From Alistipes sp. (lineage in GTDB: Bacteria > Bacteroidota > Bacteroidia > Bacteroidales > Rikenellaceae), in contig JAIDKM010000249.1 in NCBI GenBank assembly GCA_029051915.1, positions 1-7,463 on the forward strand: DNA of 7,463 nucleotides. Reading direction: 5' to 3'. The notes beneath the pieces were generated by a model. That model did no database searches, was not told where the DNA came from, and saw nothing but the letters and a program-made list of their open reading frames with translations. Each line of letters begins with the position of its first letter. Positions within the stretch are counted from its first letter, which is position 1. Position numbers and translations under genes: made by a program. Shown piece by piece: positions 1 through 7,463 of this stretch.

Positions 1-533
1 ATCTCGTGATCTTCGTCATGTTCGTCCAGCTGCTTATGACCGGGGTATACTACTCTGTTACGGGAACTCTCGGCTGGAATATCGTCTGGCTGTCGGTTGC
101 CGTGGGGTTGTTGGTCGCCAACATCGTCTACTCCCATTCGGTGCTGGACTCCGTTCCCGACAAAAAGATGGGCAAGAAGACGATGGCTCACCTGATGGGT
201 TCCGACCGCGGACAGATCGTCCTGTCGGCCCTGCTGAACGTGTTGCCGTACGTGATGGTCGTCGTCGGAGTCGCTCTCGGGCAGATGCACTTCGCCTATC
301 TGGCAGTTCTTGTCGTCGCTCCCGTGTCGCTCTGGCTTGTGGGGTCGCTGAACGACTTCCTCCGAGGTCGGGAAACGCCTGCCGTGCCGAAACGCTGGCT
401 GGGGCCGATGGGAGATTTCGACAAATACCGTCAGGCCGGAATCGACTGGTTCATGCTGCGCTGGCTCACGGCCCGCAACATCGTAACCATGTTCTGCATC
501 CTGTTGATTATCGTAAACTTGATTTTCGGGTGA
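1..533 (+). CDS. UbiA-family prenyltransferase, C-terminal part (5' end outside window)
   Basis: UbiA enzymes are integral membrane proteins that transfer a polyprenyl chain from its diphosphate to an acceptor such as a quinone precursor. The frame stays open to the left edge, so the GTG at position 6 is read as an internal valine. About 177 residues remain of a family that is usually near 300. About five hydrophobic membrane segments are visible, roughly at nt 6-60, 78-135, 210-275, 291-350 and 474-530. Between the second and third lies DSVPDKKMGKKT (nt 147-182), which fits the second Asp-rich DxxxD motif of the family followed by the usual basic GK-T stretch. The first Asp motif would lie off the window. 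A menaquinone role (MenA-like) is possible, but the motif surroundings do not match the MenA pattern I recall, so I leave the substrate open. The stop codon is 1 nt before the radical SAM start, which suggests co-transcription and coupled translation. Confidence 0.8.
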   Translation, partial: LVIFVMFVQLLMTGVYYSVTGTLGWNIVWLSVAVGLLVANIVYSHSVLDSVPDKKMGKKTMAHLMGSDRGQIVLSALLNVLPYVMVVVGVALGQMHFAYLAVLVVAPVSLWLVGSLNDFLRGRETPAVPKRWLGPMGDFDKYRQAGIDWFMLRWLTARNIVTMFCILLIIVNLIFG

Positions 534-534
534 T

Positions 535-1425
535 ATGAAAAAGCTGTTTTACCTGGGTTGGTGGTTCGTCCGGGCCCGCCTCTTCGGAAGAAAAGCTCCC
601 TTGCAGACCGTGCTGTTCATTTCGGACATCTGCAACCTGAGATGCAAGCATTGCAGTGTCTACGAGCTGAAAAATCCGCACAACATGACCTACGAACAGG
701 TGCGCGGCCATCTTTTGCAGTCGTACAAGGCCGGTTCGAGGTTCGTCGACTTCGAAGGCGGCGAAGTAACGATCTGGAAGGACGGGGACAAGAACATAAA
801 CGACCTGATCGATCTGGCCAAGCAGATCGGTTTCTTCTCCTGCACCATTACGACCAACGCTCAGCTGCCTTTCGCCGGTTCGCATGCCGATTCGATCTGG
901 GTCAGTCTCGACGGGGCGGGCAGATACCACGAGGAAGTGCGCGGACAAGGAACGTTTGCCAAGCTGGAGAAGAATATCGCCGAGTGCGGACATCAGCACC
1001 TCTGCGTCAATATGGTCGTCAATACGCTGAACGACACCGCCGTATACGACACGATCGAATACGCCAAAAACAATCCGGCGATCGAGAGCATTTCGATCAA
1101 TTTCCATACTCCGTTCGAAGGTACGGAGTATCTTGCTCTGAACATGGATAAAAGAGCGGAAATCATCGACCGGGTGATCGAATACAAGAAGGAAGGCTAT
1201 CCGATCATGAATTCGGTATCGGGTCTGAAGCTAATGAAGACCAATCGGTTCGCACGTCGTTGCTGGGTTACGGATTTCGTCTACCCCGACGGTACGCGGG
1301 GCCTCTGCATCGGCAGCGGCACCGATACCTGCGACCGGTGCGGTTTCTGCATGGCCGGAGAGATGGCTTCGGTCTTCTCGTTCAAACCGGACACGATCCT
1401 TGCAGGCTTGAAATTGCGGGTCTGA
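535..1425 (+). CDS. Radical SAM protein with cysteine-rich C-terminal region
   Basis: Radical SAM enzymes use a [4Fe-4S] cluster to cleave S-adenosylmethionine and start radical chemistry. The 296-residue product carries the cluster motif CNLRCKHC (Cys33, Cys37, Cys40; C-x3-C-x2-C), a GGE motif at residues 75-77 for SAM binding, TTNA at 106-109 and VSLDG at 123-127, all in the usual order of the partial TIM barrel. The tail holds five more cysteines (243, 258, 266, 269, 272), spaced C-x14-C-x7-C-x2-C-x2-C. This resembles the auxiliary iron-sulfur region of SPASM/twitch or HpnH-like (DUF3463) enzymes, but it fits no single consensus that I can name. The N-terminal 30 residues are basic and hydrophobic and could touch the membrane. 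The start at 535 is the first ATG, 1 nt after the upstream stop. The neighbouring UbiA prenyltransferase suggests a modified prenyl lipid or quinone as substrate; that is inference only. Codon use mixes AAA and AAG for lysine, unlike the strongly biased eno and groEL. Confidence 0.88.
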   Translation: MKKLFYLGWWFVRARLFGRKAPLQTVLFISDICNLRCKHCSVYELKNPHNMTYEQVRGHLLQSYKAGSRFVDFEGGEVTIWKDGDKNINDLIDLAKQIGFFSCTITTNAQLPFAGSHADSIWVSLDGAGRYHEEVRGQGTFAKLEKNIAECGHQHLCVNMVVNTLNDTAVYDTIEYAKNNPAIESISINFHTPFEGTEYLALNMDKRAEIIDRVIEYKKEGYPIMNSVSGLKLMKTNRFARRCWVTDFVYPDGTRGLCIGSGTDTCDRCGFCMAGEMASVFSFKPDTILAGLKLRV

Positions 1426-1463
1426 GAGGAATTCTTAAATTTTGAATTTTGCCATTGCAATTC

Positions 1464-2681
1464 ATGACGAAAATGGAACGACACATAGCGATCGGCGATT
1501 ATTGCTACGACCTGCCGGACGAGCGGATCGCCAAATTCCCGTTGGCCGAGCGGAGTGCTTCGAAACTTTTGGTGTGGCATGGCGGCGAGATCGGCGAGAG
1601 CCGTTTCTCGAAGATCGGCGACATGCTGCCTGCGGGCCAGCTGCTGGTCTTCAACAATACCAAAGTAATCCGGGCCCGGATCATCATGCACAAACCTTCG
1701 GGAGCCCGGATCGAGGTTTTCTGTCTGGAGCCGCATGCGCCGGCCGACTACGAACGGGCATTCGCCGTTACGGGCAGCTGCGAGTGGTCGTGCATCGTGG
1801 GCAATGTGAAGAAATGGAAGGAAGGCTACGTCGAGATCAACTTTGAGTACGAAGGCTGCGACGAGTATCTGCGGGCTTTCCTGGTCGGCGAGGAGGGGCG
1901 CGAGCGCATCGTGCGCTTCGAGTGGTCGGCACCGCTCTCGTTCGGTCAGCTGCTCGAACATCTGGGCCGTATTCCGATCCCGCCCTACCTGAACCGCGAA
2001 AGCGAAGAGATCGATAATACACGTTACCAGACCGTTTATTCCAAGTTCGAGGGTTCGGTCGCGGCTCCTACGGCCGGGTTGCATTTCACGCCAGAGCTTA
2101 TCGAGGAGATGACGCAATGCGGTTTCTCTTTCGAGGAGGTTACGCTTCATGTCGGAGCAGGGACTTTCCTGCCCGTCAAGGAAGAAGATGCCGCCCGCCA
2201 TCCGATGCACACCGAGCATTTCGAGGTGCGGCGCACGACGGTGGCGCGGCTTCTGGAGAAATGGGGCCATATCACTGCCGTGGGGACGACTTCAGTGCGG
2301 ACGCTCGAATCGCTGGCAGCCCTTGCATGGCGCATCCGTCAGACAGGAACTCCCCTTGCCGACCGGACGATCGGACAATGGGAGCTCTACGACATTCCGC
2401 ACGACTTCACAGGGCGCGATGCGCTCGAAGTCTTGTTGGACTACATGACGTCGCATGACCTCGACCGGCTGAAAGCCGCGACGCAGATCATGATTACGCC
2501 GCTCGGCTACGAGTTCCGCATTGTCAGCAACATCATCACCAATTTCCACCAGCCGTCGTCCACGCTGTTGCTGCTGGTCGCAGCTTATGTCGGCAGCGAT
2601 TGGCGACGGATCTACGACTACGCCCTGACGCACGACTTCCGTTTCCTTTCCTACGGCGATTCGTCGCTGTTGATGCGGTAG
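1464..2681 (+). CDS. queA: tRNA preQ1(34) S-adenosylmethionine ribosyltransferase-isomerase, long form
   Basis: QueA moves the ribosyl part of S-adenosylmethionine onto preQ1 at tRNA position 34, giving epoxyqueuosine in the cytoplasm. Visible family blocks (numbering from the ATG at 1464) are VFNNTKVIRAR (62-72), PIPPYLNR (171-178), VAAPTAGLHF (199-208), TLHVGAGTF (227-235), AVGTTSVRTLES (272-283), ITNFHQPSSTL (358-368) and RFLSYGDSSLL (393-403). At 405 residues it is about 50 longer than the E. coli enzyme. Most of the extra length lies between GTTSVRTLES and the ITNFH block (about residues 290-340), with a helical, acidic character. I recall the same layout in other Bacteroidales, some of which also seem to carry a shorter QueA, so this may be a paralogous subfamily. 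Alternative starts are ATG 1473 (3 residues shorter, also a good fit to the family N-terminus) and TTG 1449. A weak possible promoter (TTG at 1414-1416, then 20 nt, then AAATTTTG at 1437-1444) lies in the 38-nt gap and the end of the gene before it. Confidence 0.92.
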   Translation: MTKMERHIAIGDYCYDLPDERIAKFPLAERSASKLLVWHGGEIGESRFSKIGDMLPAGQLLVFNNTKVIRARIIMHKPSGARIEVFCLEPHAPADYERAFAVTGSCEWSCIVGNVKKWKEGYVEINFEYEGCDEYLRAFLVGEEGRERIVRFEWSAPLSFGQLLEHLGRIPIPPYLNRESEEIDNTRYQTVYSKFEGSVAAPTAGLHFTPELIEEMTQCGFSFEEVTLHVGAGTFLPVKEEDAARHPMHTEHFEVRRTTVARLLEKWGHITAVGTTSVRTLESLAALAWRIRQTGTPLADRTIGQWELYDIPHDFTGRDALEVLLDYMTSHDLDRLKAATQIMITPLGYEFRIVSNIITNFHQPSSTLLLLVAAYVGSDWRRIYDYALTHDFRFLSYGDSSLLMR

Positions 2682-2768
2682 CGAAACAGCTGCGCGGGCT
2701 GCTATGCAGTGCGGAGCCGGATCGTGAAAAAAATAACAGTGGGCGGCGACAAATTCCGATTATATTCC

Positions 2769-2776
2769 TATCTTTG
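2769..2776 (+). promoter_or_regulatory. Probable -7 promoter box of eno
   Basis: TATCTTTG matches the Bacteroidetes sigma-factor -7 consensus TAnnTTTG at every fixed position. Transcription would start near 2783, giving a leader of about 44 nt before the eno ATG. No convincing TTTG/TTG -33 box is visible about 20 nt upstream, so the call rests on one box. The rest of the 145-nt queA-eno gap shows no gene and no clear terminator for queA. Confidence 0.55.
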
Positions 2777-2805
2777 CAGCGCGAACGGACAAAGAATATT
2801 CTGTT

Positions 2806-4113
<1,308 letters not shown>

Positions 4114-4130
4114 GCCTTCGGGCTCTTCGC

Positions 4131-4167
4131 AAATCCCGGCGGCCGTAAGGTCTGCTGGGATTTTTTT
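4131..4167 (+). terminator. Rho-independent terminator of eno
   Basis: Arms AAATCCCGGC (4131-4140) and GCTGGGATTT (4154-4163) pair over 10 bp with one G-U pair, around a 13-nt loop, and run into seven T (4161-4167). It starts 17 nt after the eno stop. Confidence 0.85.
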
Positions 4168-4176
4168 GCCGTTTTT

Positions 4177-4208
4177 TTTGGCAAAAGCGAAAAAGTGTAT
4201 TACATTTG
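4177..4208 (+). promoter_or_regulatory. Bacteroidetes-type promoter of tRNA-His
   Basis: TTTG at 4177-4180, a 20-nt spacer and TACATTTG at 4201-4208 match the -33 (TTTG) and -7 (TAnnTTTG) boxes of the primary Bacteroidetes sigma factor. The start point would be near 4215, about 25 nt before the tRNA. This is the best two-box promoter in the window and supports the phylum assignment. Confidence 0.8.
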
Positions 4209-4239
4209 CATCCCGATACGGCATCACTGCCGTCAGATG

Positions 4240-4313
<74 letters not shown>

Positions 4314-4332
4314 CTTTTTTCTCGAAAAGAGG

Positions 4333-4359
4333 CGTCCGGTTTCTGCCGGACGTTTTTTT
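4333..4359 (+). terminator. Rho-independent terminator of tRNA-His
   Basis: CGTCCGG (4333-4339) and CCGGACG (4346-4352) form a perfect 7-bp stem with a 6-nt loop, followed by seven T (4353-4359). It begins 20 nt after the tRNA. Confidence 0.88.
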
Positions 4360-4379
4360 GTCTCCTTCCCGCCACGGAA

Positions 4380-4397
4380 CGACTCGGTTCGGAGTCG
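4380..4397 (+). other. Small inverted repeat upstream of groESL
   Basis: CGACTC (4380-4385) and GAGTCG (4392-4397) form a perfect 6-bp stem around GGTTCG. No T-run follows, so it is not an obvious terminator. It may be chance or part of the groESL control region. Confidence 0.25.
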
Positions 4398-4410
4398 CAC
4401 ACCCTGTCAT

Positions 4411-4467
4411 TTTGGCAGAAATCCAAGCATGCTTTGGCAGTAAAAACTGCCAAAAGCGGATTGGCAC
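4411..4467 (+). promoter_or_regulatory. Repeated TTTGGCAG boxes, candidate groESL control region
   Basis: TTTGGCAG occurs at 4411-4418 and again at 4433-4440, 22 nt apart (about two helical turns). The second copy forms a perfect inverted repeat with CTGCCAAA at 4447-4454, separated by TAAAAA. A further related box, TTGGCAC, lies at 4461-4467. The cluster ends about 70 nt before the groES start, where a heat-shock promoter or operator would be expected. It does not match CIRCE (TTAGCACTC-N9-GAGTGCTAA). I found no exact TAnnTTTG box here; the nearest is TCATTTTG at 4407-4414. A regulatory role is inferred from position and repetition. Confidence 0.5.
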
Positions 4468-4510
4468 ACCGATTGATGAATAGAGAGTTGCAAGAGCGAA
4501 AGAATCGTTA

Positions 4511-4522
4511 ACCAAATAAATA
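4511..4522 (+). promoter_or_regulatory. A-rich leader element upstream of groES start
   Basis: ACCAAATAAATA is identical to the element before eno (2806-2817) and lies 12 nt before the groES ATG. As there, no Shine-Dalgarno is present. It is probably an A-rich translation-initiation region. Confidence 0.4.
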
Positions 4523-4534
4523 AACAGAACGACT

Positions 4535-4804
4535 ATGAACGTAAAACCCTTATCGGACCGCGTGCTGATTCTGCCGAATCCCGCGGAGGAGAAGACGGCC
4601 GGCGGCCTGATTATTCCCGACACGGCCAAAGAGAAACCCCTGGCAGGCAAGGTAATCGCTGTGGGCCCCGGCACCAGCGAGGTGAAAATGGAGGTCAAGG
4701 CGGGCGATCAGGTGCTCTACGGCAAATATGCCGGTCAGGAGATCCAGATCGACGGCGTGGACTACCTCATCATGAAACAGAACGATATTTTGGCAATCAT
4801 CTAA
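4535..4804 (+). CDS. groES: Co-chaperonin GroES (10 kDa)
   Basis: GroES is the heptameric lid that closes the GroEL folding chamber in the cytoplasm. The 89-residue product has the normal short length. It begins [12 protein letters not shown], the typical family start. The mobile loop that binds GroEL is at about residues 16-35, with the hydrophobic tripeptide Leu25-Ile26-Ile27 in [15 protein letters not shown] (38-46) follows, then the roof and closing strands with [11 protein letters not shown] (57-67) and [13 protein letters not shown] at the end. The ATG at 4535 is the only sensible start. groEL follows after 14 nt, the standard bicistronic arrangement. The upstream region carries repeated TTTGGCAG boxes that may control the operon. 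Confidence 0.98.
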   Translation: MNVKPLSDRVLILPNPAEEKTAGGLIIPDTAKEKPLAGKVIAVGPGTSEVKMEVKAGDQVLYGKYAGQEIQIDGVDYLIMKQNDILAII

Positions 4805-4818
4805 ATTTGTAAATCGCT

Positions 4819-6441
4819 ATGGCTAAGGAAATCAGATATAACGTAGAGGCGCGCGAACTGCTCAAGGAGGGTGTCGACGCGCTGTCGAACGCCGTGAAGG
4901 TTACGCTCGGCCCCAAAGGTCGCAACGTTATCATCGACAAGAAGTTCGGTGCTCCGCAGGTAACGAAGGACGGCGTTACGGTGGCCAAAGAGGTCGAACT
5001 GGAGGATTCGTTCGCCAACATGGGCGCCCAGATGGTTCGCGAGGTGGCTTCGAAGACCAACGACGACGCCGGCGACGGTACCACCACGGCGACTGTGCTG
5101 GCTCAGTCGATCATCGGCGTGGGTCTGAAGAACGTTACGGCCGGTGCCAATCCGATGGATCTGAAGCGCGGCATCGACAAGGCCGTCGCTACGGTCGTCG
5201 AGTCGTTGCGCAAGCAGAGCCAGGAGGTCGGCTCCGACTACGCCAAGATCGAGCAGGTCGCCACCATTTCGGCCAACAACGACGAGAATATCGGCAAGTT
5301 GATCGCCGAGGCGATGGGCAAAGTCAACAAGGAGGGTGTCATCACCGTCGAGGAGGCCAAAGGTACCGAGACGCATGTCGAGGTGGTCGAGGGTATGCAG
5401 TTCGACCGCGGTTATATCTCGGCTTACTTCATCACCGATCCCGAAAAGATGGAGGCTCAGCTGGAGAAGCCCTACATTTTGATTACCGACAAGAAGATTT
5501 CGACCATGAAGGAGCTCATGGGCGTCTTGGAGCCCGTGGCTCAGAGCGGCCGTTCGCTGCTGATTATCGCCGAGGATGTCGACGGCGAGGCGTTGTCGGC
5601 TCTCGTCGTCAACAAGCTGCGCGGCACGCTGAAGATCGCCGCCTGCAAGGCTCCGGGCTTCGGCGACCGCCGCAAGGAGATGCTGGAGGACATCGCCGTG
5701 TTGACGGGTGCTACGGTCATCTCGACCGACAAGGGCATGAAGATCGAGGACGCCACGCTCGACATGTTGGGCTCGGCCGATAAGGTTACGCTCAACAAGG
5801 AGAACACCACGATCGTCGACGGCGCCGGCAAGAAGGAGGAGATCGCCGCCCGCGTGGCTCAGATCCGTGCCTCGATCGAGAAAGCTACGTCGGACTACGA
5901 CAAGGAGAAGCTCCACGAGCGTCTGGCCAAGCTGGCCGGCGGCGTAGCCGTGCTCTACGTCGGTGCCGCTACCGAGGTCGAGATGAAGGAGAAAAAAGAC
6001 CGCGTCGACGATGCGCTGGCCGCTACGCGTGCCGCCGTCGAGGAGGGTATCGTGCCGGGCGGCGGTGTCGCCTACATCCGCGCTACGGCCGCTCTCGAAG
6101 GTCTGAAAGGTGCCAACGACGATCAGACGACCGGTATCCAGATCGTCAAGCGCGCCATCGAAGAACCGCTGCGCCAGATCGTCGCCAACGCCGGCGGTGA
6201 AGGCTCGGTAGTCGTCAACAAGGTGCGCGAGGGTAAGGATGCTTTCGGCTACAACGCCCGCGACGACAAGTACGAGGATATGCTCAAGGCCGGCATCATC
6301 GATCCCACGAAGGTGTCGCGCGTGGCTTTGGAGAACGCGGCGTCGATCGCGTCGATGTTCCTCACTACGGAGTGCGTCCTCGCCGAGAAGAAGTCCGAAC
6401 AGCCTGCCATGCCTCCGATGCCCGCAGGCGGTATGATGTAA
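4819..6441 (+). CDS. groEL: Chaperonin GroEL (60 kDa)
   Basis: GroEL forms the double heptameric ring that folds cytoplasmic proteins using ATP, with GroES as lid. The 540-residue product is full length. The equatorial domain shows TLGPKGRNV (29-37) and the ATP-site motif GDGTTTA (85-91, with Asp86). The apical domain (about 190-375) includes [11 protein letters not shown] (191-201) and the hydrophobic GroES/substrate-binding face. The equatorial domain returns with the catalytic Asp398 region ([15 protein letters not shown], 396-410) and PGGGVAYI (413-420). The tail ends in a short Met/Pro/Gly-rich stretch with GGMM, a normal GroEL ending. Strong AAG and GAG codon bias indicates high expression. 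It is the second gene of the groES-groEL operon and ends 19 nt before a perfect hairpin terminator. Confidence 0.99.
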   Translation: MAKEIRYNVEARELLKEGVDALSNAVKVTLGPKGRNVIIDKKFGAPQVTKDGVTVAKEVELEDSFANMGAQMVREVASKTNDDAGDGTTTATVLAQSIIGVGLKNVTAGANPMDLKRGIDKAVATVVESLRKQSQEVGSDYAKIEQVATISANNDENIGKLIAEAMGKVNKEGVITVEEAKGTETHVEVVEGMQFDRGYISAYFITDPEKMEAQLEKPYILITDKKISTMKELMGVLEPVAQSGRSLLIIAEDVDGEALSALVVNKLRGTLKIAACKAPGFGDRRKEMLEDIAVLTGATVISTDKGMKIEDATLDMLGSADKVTLNKENTTIVDGAGKKEEIAARVAQIRASIEKATSDYDKEKLHERLAKLAGGVAVLYVGAATEVEMKEKKDRVDDALAATRAAVEEGIVPGGGVAYIRATAALEGLKGANDDQTTGIQIVKRAIEEPLRQIVANAGGEGSVVVNKVREGKDAFGYNARDDKYEDMLKAGIIDPTKVSRVALENAASIASMFLTTECVLAEKKSEQPAMPPMPAGGMM

Positions 6442-6460
6442 TTGATCGTCCCAGCATAGG

Positions 6461-6497
6461 AACCCCCGGTCTGTTTGAAGAGCAGACCGGGGGTTTT
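6461..6497 (+). terminator. Rho-independent terminator of groESL
   Basis: AACCCCCGGTCTG (6461-6473) and CAGACCGGGGGTT (6483-6495) are perfect 13-bp complements with a 9-nt loop. The T-run is TTTT (6494-6497), then GCATTTT. It lies between groEL and the converging minus-strand gene. On the minus strand the hairpin is followed only by TT, so it mainly serves groEL. Confidence 0.88.
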
Positions 6498-6516
6498 GCA
6501 TTTTCGGCGCTTCGGA

Positions 6517-7463
6517 TCAGAGACCTCCGTCGACAAGCCAGCACTTTTCGGGGTTGTCGTTGCGCAGGGCCAGCATCAGCTTCTCGGTCTTGCCGTCGGC
6601 CAGCAGGACTTTGCAGGGTACGAAGACTCCGGGATACTCTCCCGAACGTACGGCCTTGTCCGTAGAGATGATCGCAAGACCTCCGTAGCGCGCTTCGATT
6701 TGTTTGCGGGCATTGGCGCCATAGTAGTAGAGAGCTTGGCCGAGCAGCGCCTCGTCCCACGGGCCCATTGCCCGCAGAATGCGGATTGCCGCCTCTTCGG
6801 CCGGTATGTCGGCCAGCTGTGTAGCGGAGACGGGCTCTGTCAGGTCGATCCACTGGATGTCTTCGGGTACGGTCGTCCATATCGCCTGTTCGACGGGTTC
6901 GTCATAAGCAATGTCGGTACTTTCCAGCAGCACGGAACGGTTGCCGCCCGGCAGAATGGCCGTGATGCGCAGATCGAGCAGTCGGCCGCTCGCCTTGTCG
7001 AAACGGTATTCGCGCAGGGTGTTCGATTCGGCGATGGAGCTGTTGAGTGCGTAGTCGCTCTGGCTGAAATCGCCTTGGGCCGGCATCGTTACGGTCAGCC
7101 GGACGGTGGCGGCATCCTCGGCGATTTCGTATTGCGCTCCTTTCGTCCGGGAAGCCAGGGCCTGTTCGGCCAGCATCAGCCGCTGCAGGTTGAGCAGCAG
7201 ATCGAATTCTGTTTCGGGACGGTATCCTTCGGCCTTGCGGCACCATCCTTCGCCGAATTCCGGAAGCCACATGCGGACCGATTCGCCGTCGCAAAGGGCT
7301 ATGCGACCCGCTTTCTCGATGCGCCAGCGCGTCGTGCCGCCATATTCGGCCGTTATGGTGTGGGGTATCGGCGGCAGCAAGGGGTTGGTGTAGGAGAAAT
7401 TTTCGTGGGGCGCCGTCCGGATGAGGAGACCGATGCGGAGCGTCTTGAGGTCGTTCATCGCAG
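6517..7463 (-). CDS. Uncharacterised protein, possibly LolA/RseB-like (5' end outside window)
   Basis: The frame ends at TGA (6519-6517) and stays open through the right edge; the codon before the ATG at 7458-7456 is alanine, so that Met is probably internal. At least 315 residues are present. Numbering from that Met, residues 1-205 look beta-rich, with LRIGLLIRTAPHENFSY (7-23), TRWRIEKAGR (43-52), a CDG followed by VRMWLP (56-65), an AQGDF block (127-131) and EYRFDKASGRLLDL (150-163). This alternation suits a LolA/RseB-type half-barrel. I recall similar Bacteroidetes membrane proteins encoded beside ECF sigma factors, often with a transmembrane or anti-sigma N-terminus. Residues 215-313 form a second part, helical (220-257) then beta strands ending in CWLVDGG, reminiscent of NTF2-like folds. 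Both fold calls are inference. No signal peptide can be judged because the start is missing. It converges on groEL with 75 nt between stop codons. Confidence 0.72.
   Translation of the reverse strand, partial: AMNDLKTLRIGLLIRTAPHENFSYTNPLLPPIPHTITAEYGGTTRWRIEKAGRIALCDGESVRMWLPEFGEGWCRKAEGYRPETEFDLLLNLQRLMLAEQALASRTKGAQYEIAEDAATVRLTVTMPAQGDFSQSDYALNSSIAESNTLREYRFDKASGRLLDLRITAILPGGNRSVLLESTDIAYDEPVEQAIWTTVPEDIQWIDLTEPVSATQLADIPAEEAAIRILRAMGPWDEALLGQALYYYGANARKQIEARYGGLAIISTDKAVRSGEYPGVFVPCKVLLADGKTEKLMLALRNDNPEKCWLVDGGL

Noticed and set aside
6..533. GTG at position 6 as a true start of a 175-residue protein
   Set aside because: The frame is open to the left edge and the protein begins in the middle of a UbiA fold, with the first Asp motif missing. 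It is a truncation by the window rather than a short gene.
508..1107. 199-residue minus-strand open frame opposite the radical SAM gene
   Set aside because: It is antisense to a gene with clear motifs and shows no domain or start-region support.
558..1151. 197-residue plus-strand open frame overlapping the radical SAM gene
   Set aside because: It is out of frame with the radical SAM gene, which has intact cluster motifs. Its own translation is Arg-rich and shows no family signature.
4320..4534. CIRCE/HrcA operator before groESL
   Set aside because: I looked for TTAGCACTC and GAGTGCTAA arms and found none. The inverted repeat present is TTTGGCAG/CTGCCAAA with a 6-nt spacer.
4801..6501. 566-residue open frame on the minus strand across groEL
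   Set aside because: It is antisense to a certain groEL gene and is rich in Leu, Asp, Arg and Val, as expected from complementing biased GAC/GAG/CTG codons. It is a shadow frame.

Overview
The window looks like a chromosomal core region of a GC-rich member of the Bacteroidales, most like Alistipes/Rikenellaceae. The evidence is Bacteroidetes-type promoter boxes (TAnnTTTG at two places, one paired with a TTTG box 20 nt upstream), A-rich start regions with no clear Shine-Dalgarno, Bacteroidetes-style enolase and GroEL sequences, and a long QueA variant that I associate with this phylum. The genus is an inference from recalled protein similarity; no search was run.

Layout, left to right. (1) The C-terminal part of a UbiA-family membrane prenyltransferase is followed after 1 nt by a complete radical SAM protein with a cysteine-rich tail; they look like one operon of unknown product. 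(2) A queA-type tRNA ribosyltransferase-isomerase gene (queuosine pathway) with a roughly 50-residue extra segment. (3) Enolase, with its own -7 box, an A-rich leader and a strong terminator. (4) A tRNA-His(GTG) gene as a stand-alone unit, with promoter and hairpin terminator. (5) A 175-nt non-coding stretch carrying repeated TTTGGCAG boxes, then the groES-groEL chaperonin operon ending in a perfect 13-bp hairpin terminator. (6) On the minus strand, converging on groEL, the C-terminal part of an uncharacterised protein, probably extracytoplasmic and LolA/RseB-like, whose start lies beyond the right edge.

How the genes relate. Enolase, tRNA-His and groESL are separately controlled, highly expressed housekeeping units. 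Their strong codon bias leaves long open frames on the opposite strand that are not genes. The least ordinary parts are the UbiA/radical SAM pair, the repeat-rich groESL upstream region, the near-identical 12-nt leader shared by eno and groES, and the truncated minus-strand protein. I see no mobile element, CRISPR array, phage gene or defence system, and most of the window is ordinary core genome.
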